Source: Olavius algarvensis Delta 4 endosymbiont (lineage in GTDB: Bacteria > Desulfobacterota > Desulfobacteria > Desulfobacterales > CAJINA01). Taken from it: DNA of 60,982 bases. The position numbers were made by a program, and so were the translations under genes. The stretch is taken from the NCBI GenBank assembly GCA_905176665.1, contig CAJINA010000108.1, positions 1 through 60,982 on the forward strand. Reading direction: 5' to 3'. The notes beneath the pieces were generated by a model that worked only from the letters and a program-made list of their open reading frames with translations, ran no database searches and was not told the origin of the DNA. Position 1 is the first letter of the stretch. Every line of letters begins with the position of its first letter. Below are positions 28,241-37,769 of the stretch, piece by piece.

Positions 28241-30163
28241 TCAGCTTAACGGAGTTCCCGGTTTGACGATCTTATCCGGGCCGATGAGAGCCAGACCATC
28301 GCCGCTCGAGGCTGCCAGCAGCATACCGTTGGATAAAACCCCCATAAGTTTTGCGGGCTTGAGATTGGCCACGATGACAATCTGTTTGCCGACCAGTTCA
28401 TCAGGCTGATAGCTGGCGGCGATACCGGCGACAATCGTGCGTTCCGCGCCCACGTCGAGTTCGAGCTTCAGCAGTTTTCGAGCTTTTGGAATGGCTTCGG
28501 CCCGGACAACCGTTGCTACCCGCAGATCGATTTTTGAGAATGTCTCGAACGTGATTTCAGGTTTTATGTCCGGAAGTTCGCTGGCTTTTTTCACGGGGTC
28601 GGCGGCCGCCGTTTTGTGCTTCTCGGGATCCACCCGCGGGAACAGGCTGACCGCTTTGGGCAGGCTGGTGCCTGGTTCCAGGCGGCCCCAGGTCTTCAAT
28701 CCATCCAGATTGAAAAAGGCCTGCTCGGGATCGAGCCCCAGGTGTTTTTGCATGGTCTGGGCCGTAGCGGGCATGACGGGATACACCAGACCCGAAATCA
28801 CCCGCAGTCCCTCCAGGAAATAATAGAGGACTGCTTCAAGCTGCGTGCGGGCCGATTTTTTCTTGGCCAACACCCACGGGGCCGTTACGTCGATATAACG
28901 GTTCATCTGGCTGATCAGATTCCAGACGGCCATCAAGCCCTTGTGAAACGCAAACTCGTCCATGGCCTGTTCGTAAGCGTCGATGGCTTCGGCGGCATCC
29001 TCCGGCAGGCCCAAGCCCAGCTCCGCTTCAGCGGCCGGATCGACGGCGGGTACCCGGCCCTCGCAGTATTTGTGGGTCATGGCCACCACTCTGGAAAAGA
29101 GGTTACCGAGGTCATTGGCCAGGTCGGCATTGATGCGCTGTACCAGGGCATCTTCTGAAAAATTCGAGTCGAGCCCAAAAGCCATATCCCGCATCAGAAA
29201 GAAACGAAAGGCATCCACGCCGTAGATGTTTTTCAATTCCAAAGGATCGATGACATTGCCCAGACTCTTGGACATCTTGCTTTGCTCCACGTTCCAGTAT
29301 CCGTGGACATTGAGGTGCCGGTAGGGTTGCATGCCGGCCGCTTTGAGCATGATCGGCCAGTAAATACCATGGGGCTTTAAAATGTCTTTGGCGACAATGT
29401 GCTGCACATGCGGCCAGTATTTGGAATAGGCTTTGCCATCCGGGTACCCCAGCGCTGAAGCGTAGTTCAAGAGAGCGTCAAACCAGACATAGGTGACGTA
29501 ATCCTTGTCAAAGGGCAGGGTGATGCCCCACTTCAACCTGGTTTTCGGACGCGAAATGCATAGATCTTCCAGGGGTTCCTTCAAAAAGGCCAGGACTTCG
29601 TTGCGGTAACGCTCCGGTCGGATAAAGCCGGGGTTGCTGTGAATGTGATCGATGAGCCAGTCCTGATACTTGCTCATTCTAAAAAAGTAGTTGGACTCGC
29701 GGATCTTTTGGGGCGCGGTTTCATGGTCGGGGCATTTGCCGTCGACCAGTTCTCTTTCCGTGTAAAACCGTTCGCAACCAAAACAGTAGAGGCCCTCATA
29801 TTCACTGAAATAAATATCGCCGGCCGCGTGGATCTTTGCCAACACTTGCTCAACCACCGTTATGTGGGCCTTGTCGGTTGTGCGGATAAACTGGCTGTAG
29901 TTGATATTGATTTGGGGCCAAAGTTTCCTGAAAAGAGCACTGATTGTGTCTACATAGTTTCGCGGGGAGGTGTTTTCCTTTTTGGCGGCCTCGACGATCT
30001 TGTCCCCGTGTTCATCCGTGCCGGTAAGAAAGTAGGTGTCGCAGCCGCGCATGGCGTGGTAGCGCGTGGCGACATCAGCGACAATGGTGGTATAGGCATG
30101 CCCCAGATGGGGGCGGGCGTTCACGTAATAAATGGGCGTTGTTATATAAAATGGTACTGACAT
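28241..30163 (-). CDS. metG: Methionyl-tRNA synthetase with C-terminal tRNA-binding domain
   Basis: A 640-residue class I aminoacyl-tRNA synthetase: HIGH-type motif PHLGHAYTT near the N-terminus, a CP-domain metal site CFGC...GKCPDH (about 120-145), KMSKS motif SKMSKSLGN (about 290-300), anticodon-binding helical domain, and a C-terminal EMAP/Trbp111-like domain (about 540-640, IDLRVATVV, then LVGKQIVIVANLKPAKLMG). It charges tRNA-Met. ATG 30163 abuts the stop of the upstream ricT-like gene. Confidence 0.97.
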   Translation of the reverse strand: MSVPFYITTPIYYVNARPHLGHAYTTIVADVATRYHAMRGCDTYFLTGTDEHGDKIVEAAKKENTSPRNYVDTISALFRKLWPQININYSQFIRTTDKAHITVVEQVLAKIHAAGDIYFSEYEGLYCFGCERFYTERELVDGKCPDHETAPQKIRESNYFFRMSKYQDWLIDHIHSNPGFIRPERYRNEVLAFLKEPLEDLCISRPKTRLKWGITLPFDKDYVTYVWFDALLNYASALGYPDGKAYSKYWPHVQHIVAKDILKPHGIYWPIMLKAAGMQPYRHLNVHGYWNVEQSKMSKSLGNVIDPLELKNIYGVDAFRFFLMRDMAFGLDSNFSEDALVQRINADLANDLGNLFSRVVAMTHKYCEGRVPAVDPAAEAELGLGLPEDAAEAIDAYEQAMDEFAFHKGLMAVWNLISQMNRYIDVTAPWVLAKKKSARTQLEAVLYYFLEGLRVISGLVYPVMPATAQTMQKHLGLDPEQAFFNLDGLKTWGRLEPGTSLPKAVSLFPRVDPEKHKTAAADPVKKASELPDIKPEITFETFSKIDLRVATVVRAEAIPKARKLLKLELDVGAERTIVAGIAASYQPDELVGKQIVIVANLKPAKLMGVLSNGMLLAASSGDGLALIGPDKIVKPGTPLS

Positions 30164-31021
30164 TTATCTTCCCTTGGATCTTTTTTTCTGCGGCCGCTGC
30201 TTTTCGGGCCGGCGTTCGTATTTATGGGCTGCCAGCTGCTGGGATGAAAACTCAACCTCGCGGCCATCTTGCAGGCGGATGGCCACGCGGTCGCGGATGG
30301 CATTGTGGCGAATCACCTTGCCTTTGCCTTCCGGGGTCGTAATGTTCTTGCCCAGCTTTGGAAACTGCTTCTTCAGGTCTTTGTACGTAGCGAATTCAAA
30401 CGTGAGGCAGCACATCAGACGGCCGCACTGACCGGAAATCTTGGTTGGATTGAGGGACAGCCCCTGTTCCTTGGCCATGCGGATCGAGACGGGGCCGAAC
30501 CGCTCCATGTATGCCGAACAGCAGATTTCGCGGCCGCAGCGGCCGATTCCGCCGCACATCTTGGCCTGGTTACGAATCCCCACCTGACGCATTTCGATCC
30601 GGGAACCGAGGTGCTTTACCAGCATTTTAACAAGTTGCCTGAAATCTATGCGGCCGTCGGAGGTGAAAAAGAAGGTCAACTTGCTTGCGTCGAATGTGCT
30701 TTCGACTGCAAAAAGATTCATCTTCAATTTTAGGTCTGCGATGCACTCCAGGCAGTACCCATAGGCCTTTTTCTCCGTGGCGGTATTTTTCTCCAACTGC
30801 CGGTAATCCTTCTCGCTTGCCAGCCGGTGGACCTTTTTCAGCGGTTTTCTGGGGGGGGCGTCTGCCTGTATGGGCGCCGGGGGAACGACCACCGAGCCGA
30901 AGCCCAGTCCCCGTTCGGTTTCGACAATTACATCATCCCCCTTATTCAGCACAAAAGCGCCACTTTCAAAGTCGTAAACCTTGCCAGCGGGTTTGAAACG
31001 TATGCCAACTACTTTTTTCAT
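30164..31021 (-). CDS. ricT: PSP1-domain protein, RicT/YaaT-like
   Basis: 285 residues with the PSP1 C-terminal domain (about 60-170) and the Cys-rich block RCGREICCSAYMERFGPV followed by QCGRLMCCLTFE. In Bacillus, RicT (YaaT) joins RicA and RicF in an Fe-S-containing complex that influences RNase Y-dependent mRNA maturation. The C-terminus here is very basic (KQRPQKKRSKGR), fitting RNA association. RicA and RicF are not in the window, so only the family assignment is firm. The gene sits between holB and metG, an arrangement also familiar from Firmicutes. ATG 31021 is 3 bp after the holB stop. Confidence 0.82.
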   Translation of the reverse strand: MKKVVGIRFKPAGKVYDFESGAFVLNKGDDVIVETERGLGFGSVVVPPAPIQADAPPRKPLKKVHRLASEKDYRQLEKNTATEKKAYGYCLECIADLKLKMNLFAVESTFDASKLTFFFTSDGRIDFRQLVKMLVKHLGSRIEMRQVGIRNQAKMCGGIGRCGREICCSAYMERFGPVSIRMAKEQGLSLNPTKISGQCGRLMCCLTFEFATYKDLKKQFPKLGKNITTPEGKGKVIRHNAIRDRVAIRLQDGREVEFSSQQLAAHKYERRPEKQRPQKKRSKGR

Positions 31022-31024
31022 GAT

Positions 31025-32047
31025 CTATGTCCGAGCCAGTTTCAGCAGCAGTGTTTCCAGGCAGAGCCGTATATTCGCGCTGCCCGTAAATCTTCTGGAA
31101 ACTGTATCTAGTGCGTTTATTTTTTTCAACAACGATTCCGCGGTTTCTTTCCGGGCGGCCTGTTGGACCAGGGCCTGCATATCCCGGTTTATGAGTTTGT
31201 CCGGGGCCTGCTTGAAGACCAGTAGATCCCGGAACCAGGACTTAAGGATTGCAAGCGTGTCCGGTATCCGGTTCTTGCGGACGGCTATAACCGCCGCCAG
31301 GGCCAGCAGCATCCCCGGGGTTGCGGTTGTCAAGGCCGCCGTCTGCTCGAGCAGCCACCGACGGTAATGCATCCAGTCGGCCGCCGCCAGGTGTTCGGCC
31401 CGGGCGAGACTGCCGCCGGAGAGTCGGGCCGCCAGGGCGGCGTCGGCAGCCGGTATCCCCTTGGTGGTGGCGAGCGCTTCGGTGACGACTGCCTGTGCCA
31501 GTGGTCTGAAACGTACATGCTGACAGCGGGAAACGATGGTCGGCATCAGGTCCGACAATTCTCCGGTTGTGAGAATGAACAGCGTATCGGCCGGCGGTTC
31601 CTCCAGGGCCTTGAGCAGGGCATTGCCGGCCGAGGGGTTCAACGTCTGCGCATCCTCCAGAATCACCACGCGTGTCTGCGCTTCGAACGGTTTGAGCGCC
31701 ATCGTGTCGAGCAGGTCCCTGATCTGCTTAACCTTGATGGTGTCTCCGGCGGGTTTTAAGTGCAGAATGTCAGGATGGTTGGCAGACTTGATTTTTTTGC
31801 AGGGTCGGCAGCGGCCACAGGCGGGCAGGGCAACTTTGCCCGGCGGTGCGTGGGCATCCAGCGAGTCATCGCCGGTTTGGGCCGCGGAGCAGTTACAGGC
31901 CATGGCGAAGGCTTTGGCCGCGGCCATTTTCCCGGTACCCTCCAGTCCCGAAAAAACCAGTGCATGCGGAATTGTGGCATTCCCCAGGAAGGCGTTCAAT
32001 ATGGTGAGCGCCTTGTCCTGGCCGACAATTAAATCAAATTCAGACAC
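31025..32047 (-). CDS. holB: DNA polymerase III clamp-loader subunit delta'
   Basis: 340 residues: SEFDLIVGQDKAL at the start, Walker A SGLEGTGKMAAAKA (about 35-48), a zinc-binding Cys set (CNCSA...CGRCRPC), the VVILEDAQTLNPSAGNALLK sensor region and EEPPADTLFILTT. The C-terminal helical domain is typical of HolB. It loads the sliding clamp together with DnaX and HolA. The start is GTG 32047, 5 bp after the HU-like stop. The stop is TAG. Confidence 0.93.
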   Translation of the reverse strand: MSEFDLIVGQDKALTILNAFLGNATIPHALVFSGLEGTGKMAAAKAFAMACNCSAAQTGDDSLDAHAPPGKVALPACGRCRPCKKIKSANHPDILHLKPAGDTIKVKQIRDLLDTMALKPFEAQTRVVILEDAQTLNPSAGNALLKALEEPPADTLFILTTGELSDLMPTIVSRCQHVRFRPLAQAVVTEALATTKGIPAADAALAARLSGGSLARAEHLAAADWMHYRRWLLEQTAALTTATPGMLLALAAVIAVRKNRIPDTLAILKSWFRDLLVFKQAPDKLINRDMQALVQQAARKETAESLLKKINALDTVSRRFTGSANIRLCLETLLLKLART

Positions 32048-32052
32048 CGGAA

Positions 32053-32328
32053 TTAGTAGTTTACCCGTTCTTTCAGCTCCTTGCCGGCTTTGAAGAAAGG
32101 GAGTTTTTTAGGACTAATAGTAACTTTTTGGCCGGTCTTGGGATTGCGGCCGGTATAGCTTTTATACTCCTTTACGAAAAAACTGCACAATCCCCGGATT
32201 TCAACCCGCTCGCCTTTGGCCATGGCATCCGCCATGCTGTCGAAAAAAAGCTGAACAACCGTAGCCGCTTCGGACTTGGATATGTTTGCTTCAGTTTTTA
32301 AGGCGGAGATAAGCTCCAATTTATTCAT
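32053..32328 (-). CDS. HU/IHF-family DNA-binding protein
   Basis: 91 residues covering the whole HU/IHF fold: MNKLELISALKTEANISKSE, RVEIRGLCSFFVKEYKSYTG, and the beta-arm GRNPKTGQKVTISPKKLPFF with the intercalating proline (NPKTG). Length and arm do not separate HU from an IHF subunit; RGLCSF is closer to the IHF pattern. AAGGAGG lies 5 nt before the ATG, a strong ribosome site, and this is the first gene of the operon reaching to the PBP. Confidence 0.93.
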   Translation of the reverse strand: MNKLELISALKTEANISKSEAATVVQLFFDSMADAMAKGERVEIRGLCSFFVKEYKSYTGRNPKTGQKVTISPKKLPFFKAGKELKERVNY

Positions 32329-32763
32329 TGATCCTCCTTACTGACATCTTCTATGGGCATGTGCCGCTGCAGCCAAACATAGCATATGCCCGGCATGGGT
32401 GCCATGCCTGAATTATGACCAGTTCATATTACCTATTTATAAAAGCCGGCGCGGGTCCCAGAATCAAGACCGTTGCCCGTTGATTATAGTTGGGCCGTTT
32501 TCCGGGTGTGGCCCCGGGCAGCCTATGGTCAGGGCGGAGATGATTTCACCCGGTTCACCCCGAAAGTGCCTTAAATAGCCGTATCCTGGTAGAAAGTCAA
32601 GTGGTTATACACAATTGTGCGCCAGTTTATTCAGGGCGGCAGGCGGCGTTGAAAGATTCAAGGCGCCCCGCGTGCGATTGTTCCCGGATTCCGTGTTCAA
32701 AGTCTTGTAAACCAGAGGGCAACCGAAAAACCCGGCACGGACAACCCGGGAACCACGGTTCAA
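32329..32763. other. 435-bp intergenic region between the HU-like gene and the NusG paralogue
   Basis: It should hold the promoter of the minus-strand HU-holB-ricT-metG-PBP operon at its left end and the terminator of the NusG paralogue at its right end (listed separately). No convincing coding frame, tRNA or known RNA motif was seen in the middle. Confidence 0.5.
32726..32750 (-). terminator. Intrinsic terminator after the NusG paralogue
   Basis: On the minus strand the hairpin CCCGG/CCGGG (32746-32750 with 32731-32735, 10-nt loop) is followed by five T (32726-32730 read as A on +). It lies just downstream of the NusG-like stop. Confidence 0.65.
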
Positions 32764-33291
32764 TCACACGCCTATCGCCGGCAACAGTTCGCAATCATCT
32801 TCATCCACTTCGACCGCGGCAAACTGACCCAGGGCGTCAATGTTTACAACGATGCGGTTACGGCCACGGTAGCGGGAAAAAGTGCCGGTAATTCCGGTGA
32901 AGGGACCGTGGACCACCACCACCCGGTCGCCTTTTTTCAGACGGGTGCCGGTCGTGATATCCAGATCGGTGGCAATCATCAGGCGCAGCGATTCAATGGC
33001 CTCGTCCGGGACCGGCAGCGGGCCGGATCGGTTCCCGACAAATTTTACGATCCCGGCGGTTTTGACAATATCGAGCTGGTCGGCCGGATCCAGGTCAGTA
33101 CGGATAAACACATATCCGGGGAACAGCGGGACCCGCAGCATGACTTTGCGGTCCCGGCGCTTGCTGCGTACCAGCACTTTCGGCAGGAAGACCTCTTTCG
33201 CTTTTCGCTCCAGGCCTTCATTGACTTTGTTTTCAAAGCGGCTGCGCGTGTGCAGCACATACCAGGCCGGGGTCAGTTCGGTTGGTATCAT
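32764..33291 (-). CDS. NusG-paralogue transcription antiterminator (RfaH/UpxY/LoaP type)
   Basis: The start is placed at ATG 33291 (MIPTELTPAWYVLHTRSRFE), where the NGN domain begins; an upstream TTG would add 33 atypical residues. The 175-residue product has an NGN domain (about 5-105; WYVLHTRSRFENKVNEGL, LFPGYVFIRTD) and a C-terminal KOW domain (about 120-170; LKKGDRVVVVHGPFTGITGT). Length and sequence match specialised NusG paralogues that reduce pausing in long envelope-polysaccharide operons. Its immediate downstream neighbour is HU, not a polysaccharide operon, so it probably acts elsewhere. It is 140 bp downstream of lptD and may share its transcript. Core NusG is less likely given the divergence and context. 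Confidence 0.83.
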   Translation of the reverse strand: MIPTELTPAWYVLHTRSRFENKVNEGLERKAKEVFLPKVLVRSKRRDRKVMLRVPLFPGYVFIRTDLDPADQLDIVKTAGIVKFVGNRSGPLPVPDEAIESLRLMIATDLDITTGTRLKKGDRVVVVHGPFTGITGTFSRYRGRNRIVVNIDALGQFAAVEVDEDDCELLPAIGV

Positions 33292-33431
33292 ATACGGTTT
33301 TTCAGGTTGATGGTTTCTTTCAAAAGGATATTGATGAACGCTTGCCCCCGGCGAGCTAAAAGATTGGTCCGGTTTGAATTGCCGGGTCAAATATAATCGC
33401 CATTGAATGTCGGCCGCCCGAACATGGCCCC

Positions 33432-35765
33432 CTAACGTGGCGTCGCGAACGGATTTTCAAGGGTTTGGCCTTGAATATCGGACCCCAGGCCGCCCAAGCC
33501 CTGCAGGTTGATCACGATGGCACAGCGCCTGTCATTGGCCGTGGTCAGATAACTCAGATCGATCGACCAGCACTGCGCTTTATATAGCACACCCAATCCG
33601 GTGCCGATATCCCTTTCTTCGCGGATATTGCGTTCGTAGATCGTATAGGCCTCGACCTGGGACGTAAGGTGGGCCCTGAGATTGGCGAAGAACGATTCAC
33701 TCCGGTCCCGTTCAAAACGATACTCCGTGTACAGGCGACCATACCGTTCATGGGTCAGATCGAGACCGATGTTGTGGCTGGTAAAATGATCCTCGTAAAT
33801 CGACCATTCGGCATCGGCCCTCAGGCCGATCCGCCGGGTCGGCCGGTAGTTGAGATCAGCGAATATGGGGCCGAAAGGTTCCGGATCCCCGGCACCGGCC
33901 AGGTTGAGGTCATACGTCTGACCCACTTCAAAGCGCGCAAACTGGTCATAGCTGTAAGCGGGTGCGGGCGCTTTGTCCGCTGGCCGGGACCGGCTGCTTT
34001 GACTCCGCCGCGCGGTGAACTGGTTGTTGATCGAGTAGGTGACTATATTCTGAGCCGCTATCCGGTCGGCCGCTTCAAAAAAGGGCAGATCACTCTGGTC
34101 CTCACGGGGGACATAATCATAGACAACCCGGGGGATCGCCACGTGGTTGATCTTGGAGGCTTCGGGTTCGTCACCCCCATACACGCGAAACAGATGTGTC
34201 GAAGTATCCAGCTTCACATCGTAGATGTTGCGAAAATAGCCGTTGCCATTCAAGGTCGTGCCATCGGTCGTATCCATATACCAGGCAGTTGCCTGGGTAC
34301 CCACCGAGGGCTCGAACGAGAGGTAGTTTTTCCAATTCAGCGGATAGTAAATCCGGGGATGGATGTCGGCCCGGTTCCCTTTGGCGCCTGTCTGGCGGAA
34401 AAAGTGGACAAAGCTGCCGGTGGCATCAAAAAAGGTGGGTGTGGAGAGCAGGCTCTGCTTGGACGCCGTATAGGTGATCCGCGGCAACGTCTGGAGGGTG
34501 CTGTCGGTTGTGCCGCTTCTCCGGGCAACCACGTCGTCGTTCCAGAGTAAATCGGCACTCAGGCTGTATTTGTTGCCGGTTTTATTGAAACTGAGCTGGT
34601 TGGTCCGCACGGTTTCGTCGATCGGATCGAGGTCCCGGCCGAAGTTTTTGGTGTAGTAGGTGTCGCTGTCATCATAACCGGTATATCCGCCCCGGAACTC
34701 TTTGAGGTAATCCTGGTCGCTGACCACATCCAGGTCGATTTTGGTGGTAATGCCGTAGTCCAGCAGGTGGTCATGTTTCATGCGCAGCCAGTAGCGGTCG
34801 GTGTTTTCACGCGTCAGGCCGTCGTCGGGGTAGCCCCACTTTTGATTCTCGGCGGTGCCATCGTCGATTTGGTCATCGGTAAAGCCATCGGCCATGGCCG
34901 TTCCTTTGGAAGACTCGTCGAGCACATACCTGTATTCCGCGCCAATCTTCATGCCGCGATCGTTCATATAGTGGGCATAAAAAGTCGCATCTGTCGGGTC
35001 GTTGATGGCCCAGTACAGGGGTTGGATGTACTCAAAGCCCTTGCGCTCGGAGATCCCGGTCTGGGGGACCAGTAAACCGGACTGCCGTTTGATCTTGGCC
35101 GGGAAAGCCATATACGGGGTGTAAAAAACGGGCAGCGACCGGGCCCACAGGGCGGCACCGGTGACATACCCATACCCTTCAATGGTGACATCCAGTTTTT
35201 TGCCGGTAATTTTCCAATCCGGATTGTCGCCGTCACACGATGTAACCGCCGCACCTTCGACGGTGTAGCTGTCCGGGCCGGTTTTCCGGATGCGGTCACC
35301 GGTAATGTAAAAATGGTTTGAGTCGATAAAGAGGGTTCCCTGGTCGATAACGCCCTTGCGCGTATTCAGGTTCATTGCCACCCGGGACCCGGTCAGTACA
35401 TCCTTGCCGGCGTTAAGCATCACATGCCCTTCGGCGCGGATATCGCCGGTAGTTTGATTAAAGATTATCCGGTCGGCAGACAGGCGCTTGCCCTGCTTGG
35501 TGATAATAACATTGCCCGAGGCGACCAGGTCGCCGGATTTCTGATCCCGGGTGATCTTATCGGCGGCGATATGCCAGGGCTGGGTGGGATCGTCATCCAG
35601 CAGGGGTGTGTCGGCGGCCAGGAGTGTAAAAGGGGCGCCAGGAAGAATGGCAACCAGGATCAAGATCCCCCAGGCAACCCACACGGTGACGCGGCGCGGG
35701 ATGCCTGAGCAGGAGGCACCGCCGGCAGGGCCTGGTGGCCGGGTTGGTTGCCATGCGAGGTTCAT
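33432..35765 (-). CDS. lptD: LPS-assembly outer-membrane protein LptD
   Basis: The start is ATG 35765 (MNLAWQPTRP). The 777-residue product has a long signal region with hydrophobic core (about 27-50), a periplasmic OstA/LptA-like jellyroll (about 60-160; ITRDQKSGDLVASGNVIIT, FNQTTGDIRAEGHVML), then the LptD barrel (about 190-777; LPVFYTPYMAFP, QSGLLVPQTGISERKGFEY). The C-terminal QCWSIDLSY followed by NDRRCAIVINLQGLGG is characteristic. Only three Cys remain in the mature part, fewer than the four of E. coli LptD, so the disulfide pattern must differ. It inserts LPS into the outer leaflet, consistent with the Kdo8N genes in this window. Confidence 0.93.
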   Translation of the reverse strand: MNLAWQPTRPPGPAGGASCSGIPRRVTVWVAWGILILVAILPGAPFTLLAADTPLLDDDPTQPWHIAADKITRDQKSGDLVASGNVIITKQGKRLSADRIIFNQTTGDIRAEGHVMLNAGKDVLTGSRVAMNLNTRKGVIDQGTLFIDSNHFYITGDRIRKTGPDSYTVEGAAVTSCDGDNPDWKITGKKLDVTIEGYGYVTGAALWARSLPVFYTPYMAFPAKIKRQSGLLVPQTGISERKGFEYIQPLYWAINDPTDATFYAHYMNDRGMKIGAEYRYVLDESSKGTAMADGFTDDQIDDGTAENQKWGYPDDGLTRENTDRYWLRMKHDHLLDYGITTKIDLDVVSDQDYLKEFRGGYTGYDDSDTYYTKNFGRDLDPIDETVRTNQLSFNKTGNKYSLSADLLWNDDVVARRSGTTDSTLQTLPRITYTASKQSLLSTPTFFDATGSFVHFFRQTGAKGNRADIHPRIYYPLNWKNYLSFEPSVGTQATAWYMDTTDGTTLNGNGYFRNIYDVKLDTSTHLFRVYGGDEPEASKINHVAIPRVVYDYVPREDQSDLPFFEAADRIAAQNIVTYSINNQFTARRSQSSRSRPADKAPAPAYSYDQFARFEVGQTYDLNLAGAGDPEPFGPIFADLNYRPTRRIGLRADAEWSIYEDHFTSHNIGLDLTHERYGRLYTEYRFERDRSESFFANLRAHLTSQVEAYTIYERNIREERDIGTGLGVLYKAQCWSIDLSYLTTANDRRCAIVINLQGLGGLGSDIQGQTLENPFATPR

Positions 35766-36321
35766 CAATATCCGATCTTTCCGAGGAAGTTTTGCGAAAT
35801 CAATCTGTTATGCCAAGTGTCGAAACTGTCCGGATGACGCAATTTACAGGCAAACCACTTGAAAAATCAAGTTTTAGTTGGGAATCCGCCCTTTTAGGTG
35901 CTGGAAGCATCGGCGCCTACCCGAATCATCTGAACATTTAATCTGCCGTCAAAACCTGGTCCTCACGGCCAGCTAAGAGATAGTTGGCCATGCTGCGGTA
36001 CCTGTGAGCCGGTTGTTTAGGCTGTAGGCTTAAGAGTGTTGGGAATACAAGGATATCTGCGATTTCAAAAGCGGAATATTATTGTTAATGGTTACCAGCC
36101 TGGGCATCTTCGATAGGGGCTGGAAAAGGGTTTTCCTACAGCCTAAATGCCTATAGCCCATCAACCTGAATCGGATTTTTCTCCGGCTGGCCTCATAAAG
36201 GGGCCAACCAAAGTCCTTACCTCTGGTTAGGATGCTATACAGACAAAATAGTTTGCCTGCAATGGTCGGGTTAAACTGCCCCTTTTAAAAAAGAACGAGT
36301 TGATGTACTGAGTATATCGCC
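35766..36321. other. 556-bp divergent intergenic region between lptD and surE
   Basis: It should contain the promoters of both lptD (-) and surE (+). It includes a 13-bp inverted repeat (listed separately). No coding frame with family character was found. Confidence 0.5.
36016..36147. repeat. 13-bp perfect inverted repeat with 106-bp spacing
   Basis: TTTAGGCTGTAGG at 36016-36028 is repeated inverted as CCTACAGCCTAAA at 36135-36147. The TTTAGGCTG core is shared with the inverted repeat after the cysK-cysS fusion, so it may be a diverged member of the same intergenic family. Confidence 0.6.
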
Positions 36322-37074
36322 ATGCGAATCCTGATAACGAATGATGACGGTATCTTTGCACCCGGCCTCTGGGCGCCTCAGCGGGCATTTGCCCAGGCCC
36401 ATGAGGTGACGGTGGTTGCTCCCGACCGTGAGAGAAGCGCCATCGGCCACGGGATTACCCTGCACCAGCCCCTGCGGGCCGAGAAGGCCGTGGTCGGCAA
36501 TGGTTCACGGGGCATTGCGGTCAGTGGTACCCCGGCCGATTGTATCAAAATCGCCATACTGGAGATCCTCAAAGATAAACCGGACATGGTCATCGCCGGC
36601 ATCAACCCCGGGGCTAATCTTGGTATTAATATTAATTATTCCGGCACGGTAGCTGCCGCCAAAGAGGCGTCCCTTTACGGGATAACCGCCCTGGCCGTAT
36701 CGGTGCAGGGTCCCGGCAGCGACCATTTGGACGAGATGGCCCGTTTTGTGGAATCGTTTTCCAGAAAGGTAGCGGCCACCGGTTTGCCGTTCGGGACCTT
36801 TTTGAACATGAACTTCCCGAACATGCCGGTCGCCCAGACCGCCGGTATCCGGATCTGCCGCCAGGGTATTGAAATGTTCCCTGAAAACATCGACAAACGG
36901 GTGGATCCCCGCAATCGCCCTTATTACTGGCAGGGGTGTGATGCCCAGACATTTCATGACAACCCCGATTCCGACGGTTCCGCCGTGGCGGCCAACTATA
37001 TTTCGGTAACACCCCTCAAATGCGATGCAACAGATTACAACCTTATGGAATCACTTGAAAAACTGACTGAATAG
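36322..37074 (+). CDS. surE: 5'/3'-nucleotidase SurE
   Basis: 250 residues with the family's metal and phosphate motifs: ILITNDDGIFAPG (the two Asp at the N-terminus), VAPDRERSAIGHGIT, SGTPADCIKIAI, and INPGANLGININYSGTVAAA with the metal-binding Asn. It dephosphorylates nucleoside monophosphates and has broad survival and housekeeping roles. It is followed after 8 bp by tmk, so the two are probably co-transcribed with the cysK-cysS fusion. Confidence 0.95.
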   Translation: MRILITNDDGIFAPGLWAPQRAFAQAHEVTVVAPDRERSAIGHGITLHQPLRAEKAVVGNGSRGIAVSGTPADCIKIAILEILKDKPDMVIAGINPGANLGININYSGTVAAAKEASLYGITALAVSVQGPGSDHLDEMARFVESFSRKVAATGLPFGTFLNMNFPNMPVAQTAGIRICRQGIEMFPENIDKRVDPRNRPYYWQGCDAQTFHDNPDSDGSAVAANYISVTPLKCDATDYNLMESLEKLTE

Positions 37075-37082
37075 GACACGGC

Positions 37083-37727
37083 ATGTTTATCACTCTCGAG
37101 GGTATTGAAGGCTCCGGTAAAACCAGCCAGGTTAAAAAAATGGCGGCCTTTCTGGAAGATGGCGGGCATCCTTACCTGCTGACCCGGGAACCGGGCGGCA
37201 CCCGGATTGGACGCCGGATTCGCCAGGTCCTGCTAGATCCGGATAGCAATGACCTCGATCCAGTGGCGGAACTGCTGCTTTACAACGCCGACCGGGTTCA
37301 ACACGTACACGAGGTTATCCGGCCGGCCCTGGCGGCCGGGAAGATTGTGATCTGCGACCGATATGTGGATGCGACCCGAGCCTACCAGGGGGTGGCGCGC
37401 CGCCTGGATGTCGACCTGGTGGAGACGCTCCACCGGTTGCTGGTTGATAATCTCAAACCGGACCTGACTTTCTTGCTGGACCTGCCCCCCGAAGAAGGAC
37501 TGCGGCGGGCCCGGGAGCAGATCGACAGTGGTGCGCGCAGCGACCGCGAGACCCGGTTCGAGAAAGAGGCCCTGGCCTTTCATACCCGTGTCCGGGAGGG
37601 ATACCTGCGTCTGGCAGCGGGCGAACCGGAGCGGTTTGTCATTCTCGATGCGGCCGCCTCCCTGGAGGAAGTCTGGCAGCAACTGTCAACAACGCTTGAA
37701 AAAACCTTTAATCAAGATGGCTCCTGA
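37083..37727 (+). CDS. tmk: Thymidylate kinase
   Basis: 214 residues: P-loop EGIEGSGKTSQ, EPGGTRIGRRIR, DRYVDATRAYQG (the DRY motif with Thr where Ser is usual), DLPPEEGLRRAR, and a lid with Arg residues (GARSDRETRFEKE). It phosphorylates dTMP to dTDP. ATG 37083 lies 8 bp after surE. The next gene follows after about 40 bp with a GAGG ribosome site. Confidence 0.95.
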   Translation: MFITLEGIEGSGKTSQVKKMAAFLEDGGHPYLLTREPGGTRIGRRIRQVLLDPDSNDLDPVAELLLYNADRVQHVHEVIRPALAAGKIVICDRYVDATRAYQGVARRLDVDLVETLHRLLVDNLKPDLTFLLDLPPEEGLRRAREQIDSGARSDRETRFEKEALAFHTRVREGYLRLAAGEPERFVILDAAASLEEVWQQLSTTLEKTFNQDGS

Positions 37728-37769
37728 CGCCCAACGGCGGCGCCGGGCCCAACCGAGGTGAACGAGAAA

